From contig CAZXWN010000011.1 of assembly GCA_964644695.1 (NCBI GenBank), positions 24,366 through 88,365 on the forward strand: a DNA stretch of 64,000 nt, given 5' to 3'. The first letter of the stretch is position 1, and each line of letters opens with the position of its first letter. Origin of the DNA: CAZXWN01 sp964644695 [NCBI: uncultured bacterium]. Its GTDB lineage: Bacteria; UBP4; UBA4092. Positions 25,811 through 35,839 of the stretch are shown here, one piece after another. The translations under genes and the position numbers were made by a program. The notes beneath the pieces are model-generated. The model was not told the DNA's origin. It worked only from the letters and a program-made list of their open reading frames with translations, and ran no database searches.

Positions 25811-28800
25811 TTAGAACAGTTCTATATCGCCATAATATGGATTATCATTGTCACGAAGGAAGTCCAAATCCGTTACGGCTAAAATACTCTGTTGATTATT
25901 CGTCGCCATAAACTGGAACTGATGGAATCCGTTCATTGCATTACCTGCCGTGTAATGATATCCGTCGGTGATTCGTCCGAATTCCGCAGTAGCAATCAGC
26001 TGTCCACCTTTGAAGAAAATATCATAAGACCCTGATGACGCAACACCGTAACAACCATTCAGGACCATCGCATCAAATCCCTCAAAAGTACCAGACATCT
26101 TCTGCACCAGAGATTTCGCACCCACCTGATATCCAGCGTGATTAGGAGGCGTATAGATTCCGTCGCCGGAACGGGCGGTCAGTTTACGAATTTCTTTCAA
26201 ACCCGTCGTGTCCTCACAGAAGTCCAGACGCAGGTTTCCACTGTCAATAGATAAACCCGTATCCCCTTCTGTGGTGGACCAACCCCAAACCAGCATTTCA
26301 TAGGAATCAAAAGTGCGGGCCTGGAATTTTGATTCTTTAGGAATTCGGGTACTCATCAGAGTTGGTTTAGCTTCGAGCACCTGGACATCCCGAACATAAA
26401 GATTACCGCTGGTGTTGCTTCCCTTCAGTATTAACTGAGGATATCCAATCCCGGTCTCTTGCGCAAAAATAGGAGTTTCAATCACAGTCCAACATGTCGG
26501 GACCCCGAACAGAATATTAGCACCCACATCAACATGGTCGCTGCCCGGGACAATCCCATTGAGATTGTACAGGTGAGCTTCGATCATATTATTGGGATTG
26601 TCGCTGCGGACAGTCATCCGAGCGGTGTACCAGTTCTGGTTGTTATAAGGAAGCATTCGGCTGAACTGAGGAGTCAGTTTCACAGCCTGTAAGTCAGTAT
26701 CGAAAGAGAAGGTCAGGACATTATCGAATCCGTCTACAGTCTGAAGACTATGAGAAGGGGATTTATAGACATCCGCAATCATTTCAATACCATAATCTTC
26801 GAACGGCCCAACAGAGATGGTATTTGGATAAACCCAGAGACGTTCCACATCCTTATCAACACTGTACGGGGATGAAGTACCTAAGGCGGCTACCACATCA
26901 ATTGCCGCACATCCGAAATTAAAGGTTGTAGAAGCAGTCAATCGGATTACAGAATTAGAAACCCAGGTCGCCTGCACCAACGCCTCAGCATCCTGAATCA
27001 GAGAATCAGAATAACCAAAGGATGGAGCCAACGCCTTCCCGGTAGTGTCGTAACAGTAATCCAGGATATTAATATCTACGGTGCCGCCGGGATTAATACC
27101 CACAACCGGTAATTTATTCAACCGATATGTGGACACTTTAATCCTTGAAAGGCCTTCCCATATTTCCGAACCGTGAATCATACGGAAGATAGCCATTCCA
27201 TTTGAGGCGGTATTGTTTGATCTCAAGGAAACCGTATCACCTGATAATGAGGCAACCGCATTGGGGTTCTGATAAATCTGATAGATCCCCATTCCCTGTT
27301 CATCATAATCGGACAAAAGGAATGCCGGAGAGAGAGATTCATTTTTCAGGAGTTTAATTGCTGGCAGGTTGACCACCATGAAGTCTAATTGAGTAAGGAA
27401 GCCATCTGATACGCCGCCATTATAGGTATAATCCCAGGACGGAGCGAATGCCGGGAAATCAGGGGATTCTGTAACACCCGCGGCAAACGCATTCAAGTAA
27501 CTATCCACAAACACAGACTTGATATAGTCATTGTTGCTGCCACCCACGAATGAAGACAATACTAATGAGTCGTTGGCGACATCTATCTTGGATACAAAGC
27601 CGTCAAAACCACCATTAATAGTTGTATCAAATCCAGTGGCTGTCACAGGGAAATCAGCTGAGTTCGTCCATCCCGCCATTACAACATTATCCAAAACATC
27701 CATAATGACCGACGACGCCACATCCTCATTGGAACCACCCAGGTATGAAGAGTAAACAAGTTGTTTACCTCGACGATCCAGGCAAGTTAAGAAAGCATCA
27801 CTTGATCCACCGCCGTAAGTGGTTTGTAGAGTTCCAGAAGAAACGGGGAAGTTAGATGAACCGGTCTGACCGACAATAGTTACCTGCCAGGCATCATCTA
27901 CGATGATATCGTGGGGAACATCATCGCCATTACCACCCAGATATGTAGAATACATCTGCGAAGTAACTTTACCTTTGCGCCAGGCCTTGGTAACGAAACC
28001 ATCAAGTCCACCGTTATAACTTCGGTCTAAAACACCTGCGGTGGTGGGGAAATCAGAAGAACGAGTCACACCCGCCAGATAGAAATTAGCCGTCTTATCC
28101 ACAATCAAAGCGGTTATGTAATCCTCACCCGAACCACCCAGATAGGATGAATGTTCAAGGCTTCCACCGTCATAACTCAGCTTTGTAATAAAACCATCAC
28201 TGGTTCCACCACAATAGGCAGTAAAAATACTACCCACCTGAATTGGGAAGTTCGTAGAACGGGTCATACCGGCAACATAAGCACAATTATGTGTGTCAAT
28301 ATCTAAGGCATACGCCACATCTTCACCGGAGCCGCCCAGATAAGTGGAATAAGCCATCCCATTGCCATTCCAATTAAGCTTCGTAACAAACACATCAGAA
28401 AGCCCACCACTATTGGTTTTCTTATAGGCACCAGCCGTTACGGGGAAGTCTGTTGAGTCAGTCTTTCCAGCAATATACACATAGTCCGCATCATCTAATT
28501 TCAAACCGACACAGACATCGTCACCACTGCCACCCAAGAAGGTAGAATAGACAAGGCTGCGGCCATTGGATCTGAATTTCATAATGACTACATCATGTCC
28601 GCCCCCTGAATAGACAGTATCCAACGCCGGAGACTGCGTGGGGAAATCGGCTGACAGAGTGTTTCCCGAAACATAAATATAGCCATTACTATCGGCAACC
28701 ACTCCATTTAAGGAGTCTTCGAGATTGCCTCCCGCAAAAGTGGAGAATACCAGGGGGTCAATAACTAAAGGTTTCGTGGCGTCGTAATTATTTATTATGA

Positions 28801-29530
28801 AAGATACCTGATTATTTTTTGAAAGGATGAATGCCACATCCACATTTTTCTTATGACCTTGGATAATCTGCCATGCTTGCGGAGTTTTTTCTTTAATGAT
28901 TCCTGCGGCGGTGTGAATTTCCAACTCACCATAAGCATTCACTGTCAGTGACTGAGCACCGGCAATCTGGAATTGAATCACACTGGGGTCAACACCCGGC
29001 TGTACATGGAAGTCATACTCTAACTGCTTTTGAGTGCCCCGACAGACCATATCAATGCCCGGATACATCTGATGATATCTTACAGACTGATATCCTATTT
29101 GTCCGGTTTTCCATTGACTGGGGGATGAACCCTTGAGGTAATTGAATTGGGCGGAAAGGGGATTTTCACCCGTCATGACCACTTTAGTATTTGCACCTAC
29201 AAAGGTCTTTTCCAGATACACATATTGGTCAGAGATAGTTTCTCCTCCACCCTGAGGAGTTTGAAGATTTTCAGAAGATGAGAAGACTCTCACCTGTGTT
29301 TTGATTGCACCGGGGACGAGCAGGTGACTCCCCGCCAAAGTTTGCACTTTGAACCCATCTGCCGCATTGCCATGTCCATCTGTCTGGACAAAATACAAGG
29401 GGATGTTCCCACAATCTTTGAGTGCACCTGGAGAAATGCCCGATGATGGCCGGCCCCCTGCTATTCCCTGGGAGATCATTAAAAGACATAAAAAAGCTCC
29501 CATAATTTTGGGTAGAACTTGAGCAAACAT
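25811..29530 (-). CDS. Large secreted SBBP-repeat (beta-propeller) protein
   Basis: A 1239-residue exoprotein with a signal peptide (MGAFLCLLMISQGIAGG) and a TGGAGG ribosome site. Residues about 40-260 look like the DUF7948-type domain that precedes SBBP repeats (MYPGIDMVCRGTQKQLEYDF). Residues about 265-690 carry seven SBBP units of about 57 residues, each opening with a sequence such as LVYSTFLGGSGDDVCVG, MAYSTYLGGSGEDVAYA or LEHSSYLGGSGEDYITA, and containing VYIAGKTDSTDFPVT-like strands and GGxDGF turns. The last about 500 residues are beta-rich with no recognised fold. The likely role is surface binding or adhesion. The gene stands alone. Confidence 0.85.
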   Translation of the reverse strand: MFAQVLPKIMGAFLCLLMISQGIAGGRPSSGISPGALKDCGNIPLYFVQTDGHGNAADGFKVQTLAGSHLLVPGAIKTQVRVFSSSENLQTPQGGGETISDQYVYLEKTFVGANTKVVMTGENPLSAQFNYLKGSSPSQWKTGQIGYQSVRYHQMYPGIDMVCRGTQKQLEYDFHVQPGVDPSVIQFQIAGAQSLTVNAYGELEIHTAAGIIKEKTPQAWQIIQGHKKNVDVAFILSKNNQVSFIINNYDATKPLVIDPLVFSTFAGGNLEDSLNGVVADSNGYIYVSGNTLSADFPTQSPALDTVYSGGGHDVVIMKFRSNGRSLVYSTFLGGSGDDVCVGLKLDDADYVYIAGKTDSTDFPVTAGAYKKTNSGGLSDVFVTKLNWNGNGMAYSTYLGGSGEDVAYALDIDTHNCAYVAGMTRSTNFPIQVGSIFTAYCGGTSDGFITKLSYDGGSLEHSSYLGGSGEDYITALIVDKTANFYLAGVTRSSDFPTTAGVLDRSYNGGLDGFVTKAWRKGKVTSQMYSTYLGGNGDDVPHDIIVDDAWQVTIVGQTGSSNFPVSSGTLQTTYGGGSSDAFLTCLDRRGKQLVYSSYLGGSNEDVASSVIMDVLDNVVMAGWTNSADFPVTATGFDTTINGGFDGFVSKIDVANDSLVLSSFVGGSNNDYIKSVFVDSYLNAFAAGVTESPDFPAFAPSWDYTYNGGVSDGFLTQLDFMVVNLPAIKLLKNESLSPAFLLSDYDEQGMGIYQIYQNPNAVASLSGDTVSLRSNNTASNGMAIFRMIHGSEIWEGLSRIKVSTYRLNKLPVVGINPGGTVDINILDYCYDTTGKALAPSFGYSDSLIQDAEALVQATWVSNSVIRLTASTTFNFGCAAIDVVAALGTSSPYSVDKDVERLWVYPNTISVGPFEDYGIEMIADVYKSPSHSLQTVDGFDNVLTFSFDTDLQAVKLTPQFSRMLPYNNQNWYTARMTVRSDNPNNMIEAHLYNLNGIVPGSDHVDVGANILFGVPTCWTVIETPIFAQETGIGYPQLILKGSNTSGNLYVRDVQVLEAKPTLMSTRIPKESKFQARTFDSYEMLVWGWSTTEGDTGLSIDSGNLRLDFCEDTTGLKEIRKLTARSGDGIYTPPNHAGYQVGAKSLVQKMSGTFEGFDAMVLNGCYGVASSGSYDIFFKGGQLIATAEFGRITDGYHYTAGNAMNGFHQFQFMATNNQQSILAVTDLDFLRDNDNPYYGDIELF

Positions 29531-29781
29531 ACTTTACCTCCATACAAATTTGTTTGTCTTGATGGTGAAAAAGAATAGTATGGACCCTCCGAGGTCTTTT
29601 TTCCCTTAACACCCAGAAAACATCATACATTGACTGAATCAGAATATCAAGCCGTTAAGTAGTCTATTTGCATAAAAATAAGGCACATTTTTGTAAGGCA
29701 TTGATTTCTTGTTGCATAGATTCTAAGTTATTTGGGGATAATCAACAGAGATTTGATATTCCTGATAAAATTAATAGTATT

Positions 29782-30948
29782 ATGCCCTCCGACACAAAAA
29801 CAAGACACTCTCTTACATTAATGTTGATTGGTACATTTTTAGTCAGCCTCTCCACAGCCATGAATGGTGCTTTATATAACAATTTCCTAAAGGTCATGTT
29901 GTCGGGGAATTACATGAAAATGGGACAGGTTGAGGCCGTCAGGGAAACCCCGGGGATATTATCAGCCTTTTTAAGTGGAGTCGGCTCATTTTTACCAGAA
30001 CCTGTATTAGGCGCCATATCACTCATTGTGATGGGGCTAGGATTTGCAGGATATTACTGGGCCACATCCTTTACCAGCATTATGGGATGGTCATTTTTCA
30101 ACAGTCTCGGGATGCATTTATGGATGCCGCTGTCCGGTGCTTTGGGAATGGGACTTGCGCCTGAGAATCAAAAAGGAACCGTCTTAGGCAGGATTGCCTC
30201 CATTGGCGCTGTCGGTACACTGACCGGCTACCTGGTTGTTGCAGGCTTATCAAGATTGATGCCCGAAGGGGTACAGTCGTTCTACCGTTATTTGTATTTC
30301 ATTGCCGGATTCATCGCCATCATCGCTGCCATTGTTATCTTATCCATCAAAGTCAGGCCTCCACTCAAACCAAAACCCAAATTCATCTTCAAGAAAAAGT
30401 ATGGATTGTATTACCTGTTACAGATATTGGAAGGCTGCCGAAAACAGGTATTTATTACCTTTGCCACATTCACCCTGGTATTGAACTATAATGCCGGCCC
30501 GGGAACAATGGCAGTCCTGCTTTTCATCAATTATCTGGTTGCTTTTGGGGTTTCGCCTCTATTTGGGAAGTGGATCGACCGATTTGGGGAGAAGAAGGTC
30601 CTGACCTGGAACTATCTATTACTCATTATCGTATTCATCTTATATTCACTCATCCATGTCCGGGAAGTATTGTATGTCCTGTTCTGTATGGACAACATCC
30701 TCTTTACTTTCAGTATTGCCCTGACGACCTATGTCGGCAAAATTGCACCCCAGGAAGAACTGACCGGGACTCTGGCCATGGGAGTCAGTGTCAACCATGT
30801 CGCAGCGGTCATTGTTCCATTGGTAGGGTTTGCGGCCTGGAAACTGTTCGGGTATGAAGTGTGTTTCATGGCAGGCGCACTGGTCGTCATCGGCCAGCTG
30901 ATTCTGGTTCAAAAAATGAAACTTCCCGAAAACAAAACCGCCGTATAA
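29782..30948 (+). CDS. Major facilitator superfamily transporter
   Basis: 388 residues from MPSDTKTRHSLTLMLIGTFL; the frame extends back to a TTG at 29668, but that extension is not membrane-like. About eleven to twelve membrane segments are visible, e.g. LTLMLIGTFLVSLSTAMNGA, LGAISLIVMGLGFAGYYWAT, FIAIIAAIVILSIKV and VLLFINYLVAFGVSPLFG. The MFS A-like loop appears as FGKWIDRFGEKKVLTWNYLL between the seventh and eighth helices. Substrate unknown. No clear ribosome site precedes the ATG. The stop codon directly abuts the stop of recO on the other strand. Confidence 0.8.
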   Translation: MPSDTKTRHSLTLMLIGTFLVSLSTAMNGALYNNFLKVMLSGNYMKMGQVEAVRETPGILSAFLSGVGSFLPEPVLGAISLIVMGLGFAGYYWATSFTSIMGWSFFNSLGMHLWMPLSGALGMGLAPENQKGTVLGRIASIGAVGTLTGYLVVAGLSRLMPEGVQSFYRYLYFIAGFIAIIAAIVILSIKVRPPLKPKPKFIFKKKYGLYYLLQILEGCRKQVFITFATFTLVLNYNAGPGTMAVLLFINYLVAFGVSPLFGKWIDRFGEKKVLTWNYLLLIIVFILYSLIHVREVLYVLFCMDNILFTFSIALTTYVGKIAPQEELTGTLAMGVSVNHVAAVIVPLVGFAAWKLFGYEVCFMAGALVVIGQLILVQKMKLPENKTAV

Positions 30949-31737
30949 TCAAACCGTTTCAACCGCATGAATAAAGGAAACAGACTTCAGGTCTGTTTCT
31001 AATTGCCGGCCTGCATGATTGACCATAATATCCATTAATATCTGCGCCTCATTCGGAGCCAGCTTTAAGTCCCGGAAAACCTCAGGGTCATCCCTTAATG
31101 CCGCCTGTAAAAACATAACCATCTGTGGCGTCATATCGGTAACCGGCTCATCAGGAGCCAACCCTTTCCGGCAGGGAGTACAAATCAATCCTCCCTGTTG
31201 TTGGTCAAAGGAAAAAACGGACTGTTCCAAAGTCCGATGAAGCGGCCGGGGTCTCCTGCAGCGGATACACTCCGTCATCAAGGGTTCAAAACCGGTAATC
31301 GCCAGAACTCGGATAAGATGTGCCAGACTGAAGACTCGCACCGCCTCAATTGAATATAACTGGTCCAGATATAGATTGATTTGGTCATAGAGTTCAGGAT
31401 GGGCTTCATGTTCCGCAGAGGATTTCATGACCACTTCCATCAACAGAGAGGCCCAGGCATACTTCACCATATCTATTCTGACAGGATCACGGTTTACCGC
31501 AAGGTCCACCCTGATAAGACGGCATAACTGAGTATGTTCCCGGGCAAAATATTCTAGTTGAATCGTATTCAGAAATTGACAGGGACCCCCCAACCGGCTA
31601 GAAGATTTCCGGCCGGCTTTCACCAGGGCATCCATCTTTCCCCGATCCCGGGTAAACAGGGTCAGAATCACATCTGTTTCAGCGAAATCCCGGGCCCGTA
31701 ATACGACAGCCTCTGTCTTAAATGTTGGCATAATCAT
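30949..31737 (-). CDS. recO: DNA repair protein RecO
   Basis: A 262-residue protein of usual length. The N-terminal OB-fold reads FKTEAVVLRARDFAETDVIL, then LFTRDRGKMDALVKAGRK. The C-terminal helical domain carries the zinc-binding pair CIRCRRPRP and ICTPCRKGL (CxxC...CxxC). RecO anneals single strands and loads RecA with RecR in gap repair. An ATG two codons in is an alternative start; neither has a strong ribosome site. It converges on the MFS gene with no space between stops. Confidence 0.93.
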   Translation of the reverse strand: MIMPTFKTEAVVLRARDFAETDVILTLFTRDRGKMDALVKAGRKSSSRLGGPCQFLNTIQLEYFAREHTQLCRLIRVDLAVNRDPVRIDMVKYAWASLLMEVVMKSSAEHEAHPELYDQINLYLDQLYSIEAVRVFSLAHLIRVLAITGFEPLMTECIRCRRPRPLHRTLEQSVFSFDQQQGGLICTPCRKGLAPDEPVTDMTPQMVMFLQAALRDDPEVFRDLKLAPNEAQILMDIMVNHAGRQLETDLKSVSFIHAVETV

Positions 31738-31758
31738 TAGATTATACCGTTGATTACA

Positions 31759-32394
31759 TTACTGTGGGGTAACCGCCTCAACCTGCGGTGGATTATCTTC
31801 AATTAAGGTATCAGGTCCTTTTGATGCTGCCCAGAACATCAACCCAAAAGCAATATTGTTTATAAAATTAACGAGTATCCCAAAAATTATCAGGCAAAAA
31901 GCAATATAAAATACACCTGAAATAATTGAGGTATAAACCAACAAAGATTTATACCCATACAAGCGTGCTTTGATTTTCTTCAATGAAATCCCCACCATAA
32001 TCACTATAAAACCCGCTAACAAGCAAGAAATAACACTGGTTATCACCTCTGTTCTACTGACATTAGAATCAAAACGATCAAAAAATGGAGTCATTCCAAG
32101 ATTGATTATATTTAAGACGATAATGGAGTATAACCAGACATCCAGTTTCCGAAAATCATACTGTCGATGGAAAAACTTAATTGTTAGAAAAGTTATGATA
32201 ATGCCCAAAATACAGCTTATATACGTGGAAACAGTAAAAATGTTTGCAACAAGACTCATTACTGAGATTTCACATTTCAATCCAATTAACATCCCATATA
32301 CAAATTCACTTACACTTTTAAAAAAGTCGAAGAATGCAAGGAACAAATAAAGTATTGCTAGTAAGAGATATTGCTTCCGGTTTTCATCGGTCAT
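31759..32394 (-). CDS. Six-TM membrane protein of unknown function
   Basis: 211 residues from MTDENRKQYLLLAILYLFLA, with GGGGAA eight bases upstream; the frame opens at 32412. About six membrane segments: LLLAILYLFLAFFDFF, VANIFTVSTYISCILGII, VWLYSIIVLNIINLGM, VISCLLAGFIVIMVGI, LVYTSIISGVFYIAFCLI and ILVNFINNIAFGLMFW. The end is hydrophilic and Pro/Glu-rich. No family recognised. Base composition is notably AT-rich, and it lies 21 bp upstream of recO on the same strand. Confidence 0.6.
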   Translation of the reverse strand: MTDENRKQYLLLAILYLFLAFFDFFKSVSEFVYGMLIGLKCEISVMSLVANIFTVSTYISCILGIIITFLTIKFFHRQYDFRKLDVWLYSIIVLNIINLGMTPFFDRFDSNVSRTEVITSVISCLLAGFIVIMVGISLKKIKARLYGYKSLLVYTSIISGVFYIAFCLIIFGILVNFINNIAFGLMFWAASKGPDTLIEDNPPQVEAVTPQ

Positions 32395-32483
32395 AATCTG
32401 ATTCCCCATCATTAGATTTATGAACTGTATTATAAGACAAAATAAACCTGTATCAATTATTTTTTCATGTATGGATGCTTTTT

Positions 32484-32531
32484 CAACGAAGGATCCACGG
32501 AGCAGCTCGGAGCAAGTCCGTAGGTTATTCG
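32484..32531 (-). repeat. Dispersed intergenic repeat, copy C
   Basis: The reverse complement reads CGAATAACCTACGGACTTGC then TCCGAGCTGCTCCGTGGATC and CTTCG; a diverged copy of the unit at 5.8 kb. Confidence 0.6.
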
Positions 32532-32633
32532 ATTACAGGGGAGTTATGGAGAGGAAGAAAATCATTACATAAAAGGATATGGAGAAACCTTTATCGGGAA
32601 TATGAAACAGTTGGGTTGAGGATGAGTCAGAGA

Positions 32634-33074
32634 TTATTTTCTGGCGGAAACAGGGATAATCAGAGAGATGGCGATTGAAGAACGAATGGCCAACACACCG
32701 CCTCCCCCAATCAAGGTGGCAGCAATCAAAATCATCCAGATAATGTGCCACTGGCCAGCCACCAGTAAAAACACTCCGGTTGCCGAGGAAATCAGTGCCA
32801 TGACCAGTTCCAGTATCCGGTAAACCAGCGCATATTTCTTTTTGTTGATAAGAACGACCCATCCACACAGCGAGGCAAGGAATAATCCCGCCAAAGTCAT
32901 TGTGATAGGGGCTCCCAGGGCTTTCTGGCAAGCTGGGATAATCATCCAACCCAGAAATACTCCCACCACACCATACAAAGTAAAGGGAGACCTCTTCCAT
33001 CCTTTGACCAGATAATATGAGCCAACAGATAAAAAGAGAGCGGATAAAAATTGATTCACGGATGCAAATATCAT
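32634..33074 (-). CDS. Small polytopic membrane protein
   Basis: 146 residues, about five membrane segments: VNQFLSALFLSVGSYYLVKG, LYGVVGVFLGWMIIPAC, ITMTLAGLFLASLCGWVVLI, VYRILELVMALISSATGVFL and HIIWMILIAATLIGGGGVLA. The frame beats an overlapping longer frame because of this regular hydrophobic pattern. No family recognised. It is divergent from hisS. Confidence 0.6.
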   Translation of the reverse strand: MIFASVNQFLSALFLSVGSYYLVKGWKRSPFTLYGVVGVFLGWMIIPACQKALGAPITMTLAGLFLASLCGWVVLINKKKYALVYRILELVMALISSATGVFLLVAGQWHIIWMILIAATLIGGGGVLAIRSSIAISLIIPVSARK

Positions 33075-33215
33075 GTCATTGATTATAACTCAATCCAGGG
33101 GGTGTTCAGTATCAGTATGATAAAATGGTAGCAAAGGCCACGGCGCCTTTTTCTTATATAACCCTGCGCCATTACGGGGTTTCATGTTTCAGACACGATA
33201 ACGGGAGATACGATT

Positions 33216-34469
33216 ATGAGCCAGAAGTTAAACGCCCCCCGGGGCACTGTGGATGTATTGCCGCCGGAGTCGGCCCTGTACCAGTTCATTACGGATACAG
33301 CCCGGAAAAACTTCAGCAAATTTGGATTTTCAGAAATCCAGGTCCCCGTTTTCGAACATACTGAATTATTTGTCCGGGGTGTCGGCGAGACCACGGATGT
33401 GGTTACTAAGGAAATGTACACTTTCCAGGACAGGAAAGGCCGTTCACTGACTCTTCGTCCTGAAGGGACTGCCGGAGTCATGCGGGCTTATCTGGAACAT
33501 AATATGGGAACCCTGGACCCTGTCCAAAAGCTGTATTATATCGGCCCCATGTTTCGTTATGAACGGCCCCAGGCAGGACGACTTCGTCAACACACTCAAG
33601 TCGGGTGTGAATGTATCGGTTCTCCCCGACCCGAAGTAGATGCCGAAATCATCAGCCTGTATTGTTCCTTCATTAAAGATTTAGGATTGTCCAATATCCG
33701 GATATTACTCAATACTCTGGGTGATGAGACCTGCCGGCCCCAATATAAGGCCGCCCTTCAGGAATACCTGAAGGCAAATCTGGAGAACTTATGCCCGGAC
33801 TGCCAGAGCCGGTTTGAGAAAAACCCGCTCCGTATCCTGGATTGTAAGGTAGAGAAATGTAAGGAAATCGCTGGTGGTTCACCTGTGATGCTGGATTTCC
33901 TGTCTCCCAGCTGTACCGAACATTTTGATACCGTCAAAGCCCTGTTAGGTGATTTAGGAATTGACTATGATGTCAATCCGAAACTGGTCCGGGGATTAGA
34001 TTATTACACTCATACCGTCTTTGAAGTTCAGGTCACAGGCCTGGGTGCCCAAAACGCTATCGGTGGCGGTGGCAGATACAACAACTTGATTGAAGAATTG
34101 GGTGGACCTTCTGTCCCCTCTATTGGTTTTGGGTCTGGGGTTGAACGATTAGCCCTGACATTAAAGAGTCATCAAGTGGCACTTCCCGATTTTAATCGGA
34201 AATCTACTTTTATCGTTGCTTTAGGTGACCCTGCAGTCCGAAAAGCCGTTACTATCGCCAATCAATTAAGAACTACGGGAAAATCGGTAGAGTTGGATTA
34301 TCGGTTCGGTTCCTTCAAGGCTCAATTAAAATATGCCGACAAACTGGGCTGCCCCCAAGTTCTGATCCTCGGCGAAGATGAGTTAAACAAGGGTATCGCC
34401 ATCTGCAAAAACATGACCTCCGGTGAACAGGAAGAGATCCCTTTAGCAGAAATAATGAATCGTTTGTAA
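33216..34469 (+). CDS. hisS: Histidyl-tRNA synthetase
   Basis: A 417-residue class II synthetase of normal length. Visible signatures: the N-terminal RGTVDVLPPESALYQ with FGFSEIQVPVFEHTELFVRG (motif 1), motif 2 FRYERPQAGRLRQHTQVGCE, the histidine-specific RGLDYYTHTVFEV, and motif 3 near GFGSGVERLALTL. The C-terminal about 90 residues form the anticodon-binding domain (LGDPAVRKAVTIANQLRTTG). GGGAGA precedes the ATG. Terminator directly after the stop; no aspS neighbour. Confidence 0.97.
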   Translation: MSQKLNAPRGTVDVLPPESALYQFITDTARKNFSKFGFSEIQVPVFEHTELFVRGVGETTDVVTKEMYTFQDRKGRSLTLRPEGTAGVMRAYLEHNMGTLDPVQKLYYIGPMFRYERPQAGRLRQHTQVGCECIGSPRPEVDAEIISLYCSFIKDLGLSNIRILLNTLGDETCRPQYKAALQEYLKANLENLCPDCQSRFEKNPLRILDCKVEKCKEIAGGSPVMLDFLSPSCTEHFDTVKALLGDLGIDYDVNPKLVRGLDYYTHTVFEVQVTGLGAQNAIGGGGRYNNLIEELGGPSVPSIGFGSGVERLALTLKSHQVALPDFNRKSTFIVALGDPAVRKAVTIANQLRTTGKSVELDYRFGSFKAQLKYADKLGCPQVLILGEDELNKGIAICKNMTSGEQEEIPLAEIMNRL

Positions 34470-34479
34470 ACCAGAAACG

Positions 34480-34520
34480 ACAAAGCCGTGTTTTAATATA
34501 TGGAGACACGGCTTTTTATT
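34480..34520 (+). terminator. Terminator of hisS
   Basis: AAAGCCGTGT and ACACGGCTTT arms around 14 bases, then TTTATTTTG. Confidence 0.88.
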
Positions 34521-34543
34521 TTGATGGAATAATGGGGTAATGT

Positions 34544-35251
34544 ATGAAGCGACCTGTCAGTCCCTGGCCAGCAATCATCGTCATCGTGGTTGTGATGATG
34601 GGTTTGGTTTCACTGGTGTTGTATCAAGGCATTCAATCTCGGAGAAAGACCGTTACACCCGTCTCTCCAGCAAAATCCTACAACAGGGAACTGGTTCTGA
34701 ATCAAAGCCTGTTTTACGATGACAAAACGATTCGAGTTCATTGGCCAGACCGCCGCAAAACCCTCACCGGTAAAGAAGGAGATACATTCCCCTCACGGCC
34801 TGTTATCTCACCGAATGGCTTCAAACTGGCGTACATCTCACCTTATGAGTTTGAATTGATTGGGGATGTTTTTGTCTATGATGCCATGACCAACCAGCAG
34901 AAGAATCTCTCCATTCCTGAACAGCTGCCCAACCAACATTCTCCCAAGAAACTTTACTGGTTCAACGACCATATCCTGTTAATGATTGCCGGATTCGGGT
35001 ATGGCACTGTCAGTCCGGGTGGGGAGATATACGCCTATGATTTGGACACGCGAAGATTTTTCCCCATTATTAAAAATCCCACAGGGCGGCATCAGTTCGT
35101 AGAAATTCAATTACTGGATAAGAGTGTCATCCTGAAACAAATTCATTTTGACCGGGATTTTCTGGAATACACAACCGGTCATGTTACCTGGAGCCGGGAT
35201 TCAATCCAGAACCTGCTAACCATAATGGAGAATGGAACAAGACCCCAGTAA
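34544..35251 (+). CDS. Membrane-anchored DUF4652-like protein
   Basis: 235 residues: a short basic N-terminus, one membrane helix (AIIVIVVVMMGLVSLVLY, about 10-27), then a soluble extracytoplasmic domain. FKLAYISPYEFELIGDVFVY, SPKKLYWFNDHILLMIAGFG and YGTVSPGGEIYAYDLDTRRF match the pattern I know from DUF4652, a family found mostly in Firmicutes. The strands look like part of a beta-propeller. Function unknown. It converges on the HATPase gene with a single base between stops. Confidence 0.65.
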   Translation: MKRPVSPWPAIIVIVVVMMGLVSLVLYQGIQSRRKTVTPVSPAKSYNRELVLNQSLFYDDKTIRVHWPDRRKTLTGKEGDTFPSRPVISPNGFKLAYISPYEFELIGDVFVYDAMTNQQKNLSIPEQLPNQHSPKKLYWFNDHILLMIAGFGYGTVSPGGEIYAYDLDTRRFFPIIKNPTGRHQFVEIQLLDKSVILKQIHFDRDFLEYTTGHVTWSRDSIQNLLTIMENGTRPQ

Positions 35252-35252
35252 T

Positions 35253-35822
35253 TTATTCGGGATTATCCATTACTCTTTCTGATTGCCGTAGAGATTGTTC
35301 TGCCGAGTCGATGGATTCCCGCATCCAGGATTGTACTTCAAGAGTGGAAAGAGGGATGTCGCCTAATACTTTGCGAATATCCCGGGTATCAAACTCCAGA
35401 TTATCATCATCCACCTGGTGCCGATACACCACATCATAATGCCCCGGTTTCAATAAGGCCGTTGTTATGGCTTCAGCGATATCTCCCAGAGGTGCTCTAT
35501 CAATATGAGATCTTTTGAATGTCGCAACAACAACCGTACCTTCGCCAACCTTCGATGAAATCGTTAAATCACCCTCACAATGGCGGGCCGCCGCCGCAAA
35601 TAAGGGTAACCCCAGCCCCACCTTCCGAGTTGTCCGAGTCGTTACAAAGGGGTCCAATACATGAGAAACCATTTCTGGAGACATACCACATCCATTGTCT
35701 TTGATGGTGATGGTCATCCGGTCCGATTCCCGTTCTTCTAATACAGTCACCTCAATCAATGAGGCTCCAGCTTTAATGGAGTTTTCCAGTAAATCGAGAA
35801 TGTGCAGGGATAGTTCTTTCAT
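35253..35822 (-). CDS. HATPase-domain protein (GHKL ATPase, anti-sigma/kinase-like)
   Basis: 189 residues. Residues about 1-110 are a complete GHKL ATP-binding fold: N box HILDLLENSIKAG, G1 box IKDNGCGMSPEM, F-like box PFVTTRTTRKVG and G2 box LGLPLFAAAARHCEG. There is no histidine phosphoacceptor domain. The remaining 80 residues are helical and charged. In clostridial and thermophilic genomes this domain forms a conserved set with PHP and DRTGG proteins, often near iron hydrogenase genes; the same order is found here. It lies 17 bp downstream of the PHP gene. It converges with the DUF4652-like gene. Confidence 0.85.
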   Translation of the reverse strand: MKELSLHILDLLENSIKAGASLIEVTVLEERESDRMTITIKDNGCGMSPEMVSHVLDPFVTTRTTRKVGLGLPLFAAAARHCEGDLTISSKVGEGTVVVATFKRSHIDRAPLGDIAEAITTALLKPGHYDVVYRHQVDDDNLEFDTRDIRKVLGDIPLSTLEVQSWMRESIDSAEQSLRQSERVMDNPE

Positions 35823-35839
35823 AGTTTATTTTCTTTAGT

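Noticed and set aside
32533-33000. 155-codon minus-strand frame
   Set aside because: It overlaps the small membrane protein in another frame and lacks its hydrophobic regularity.
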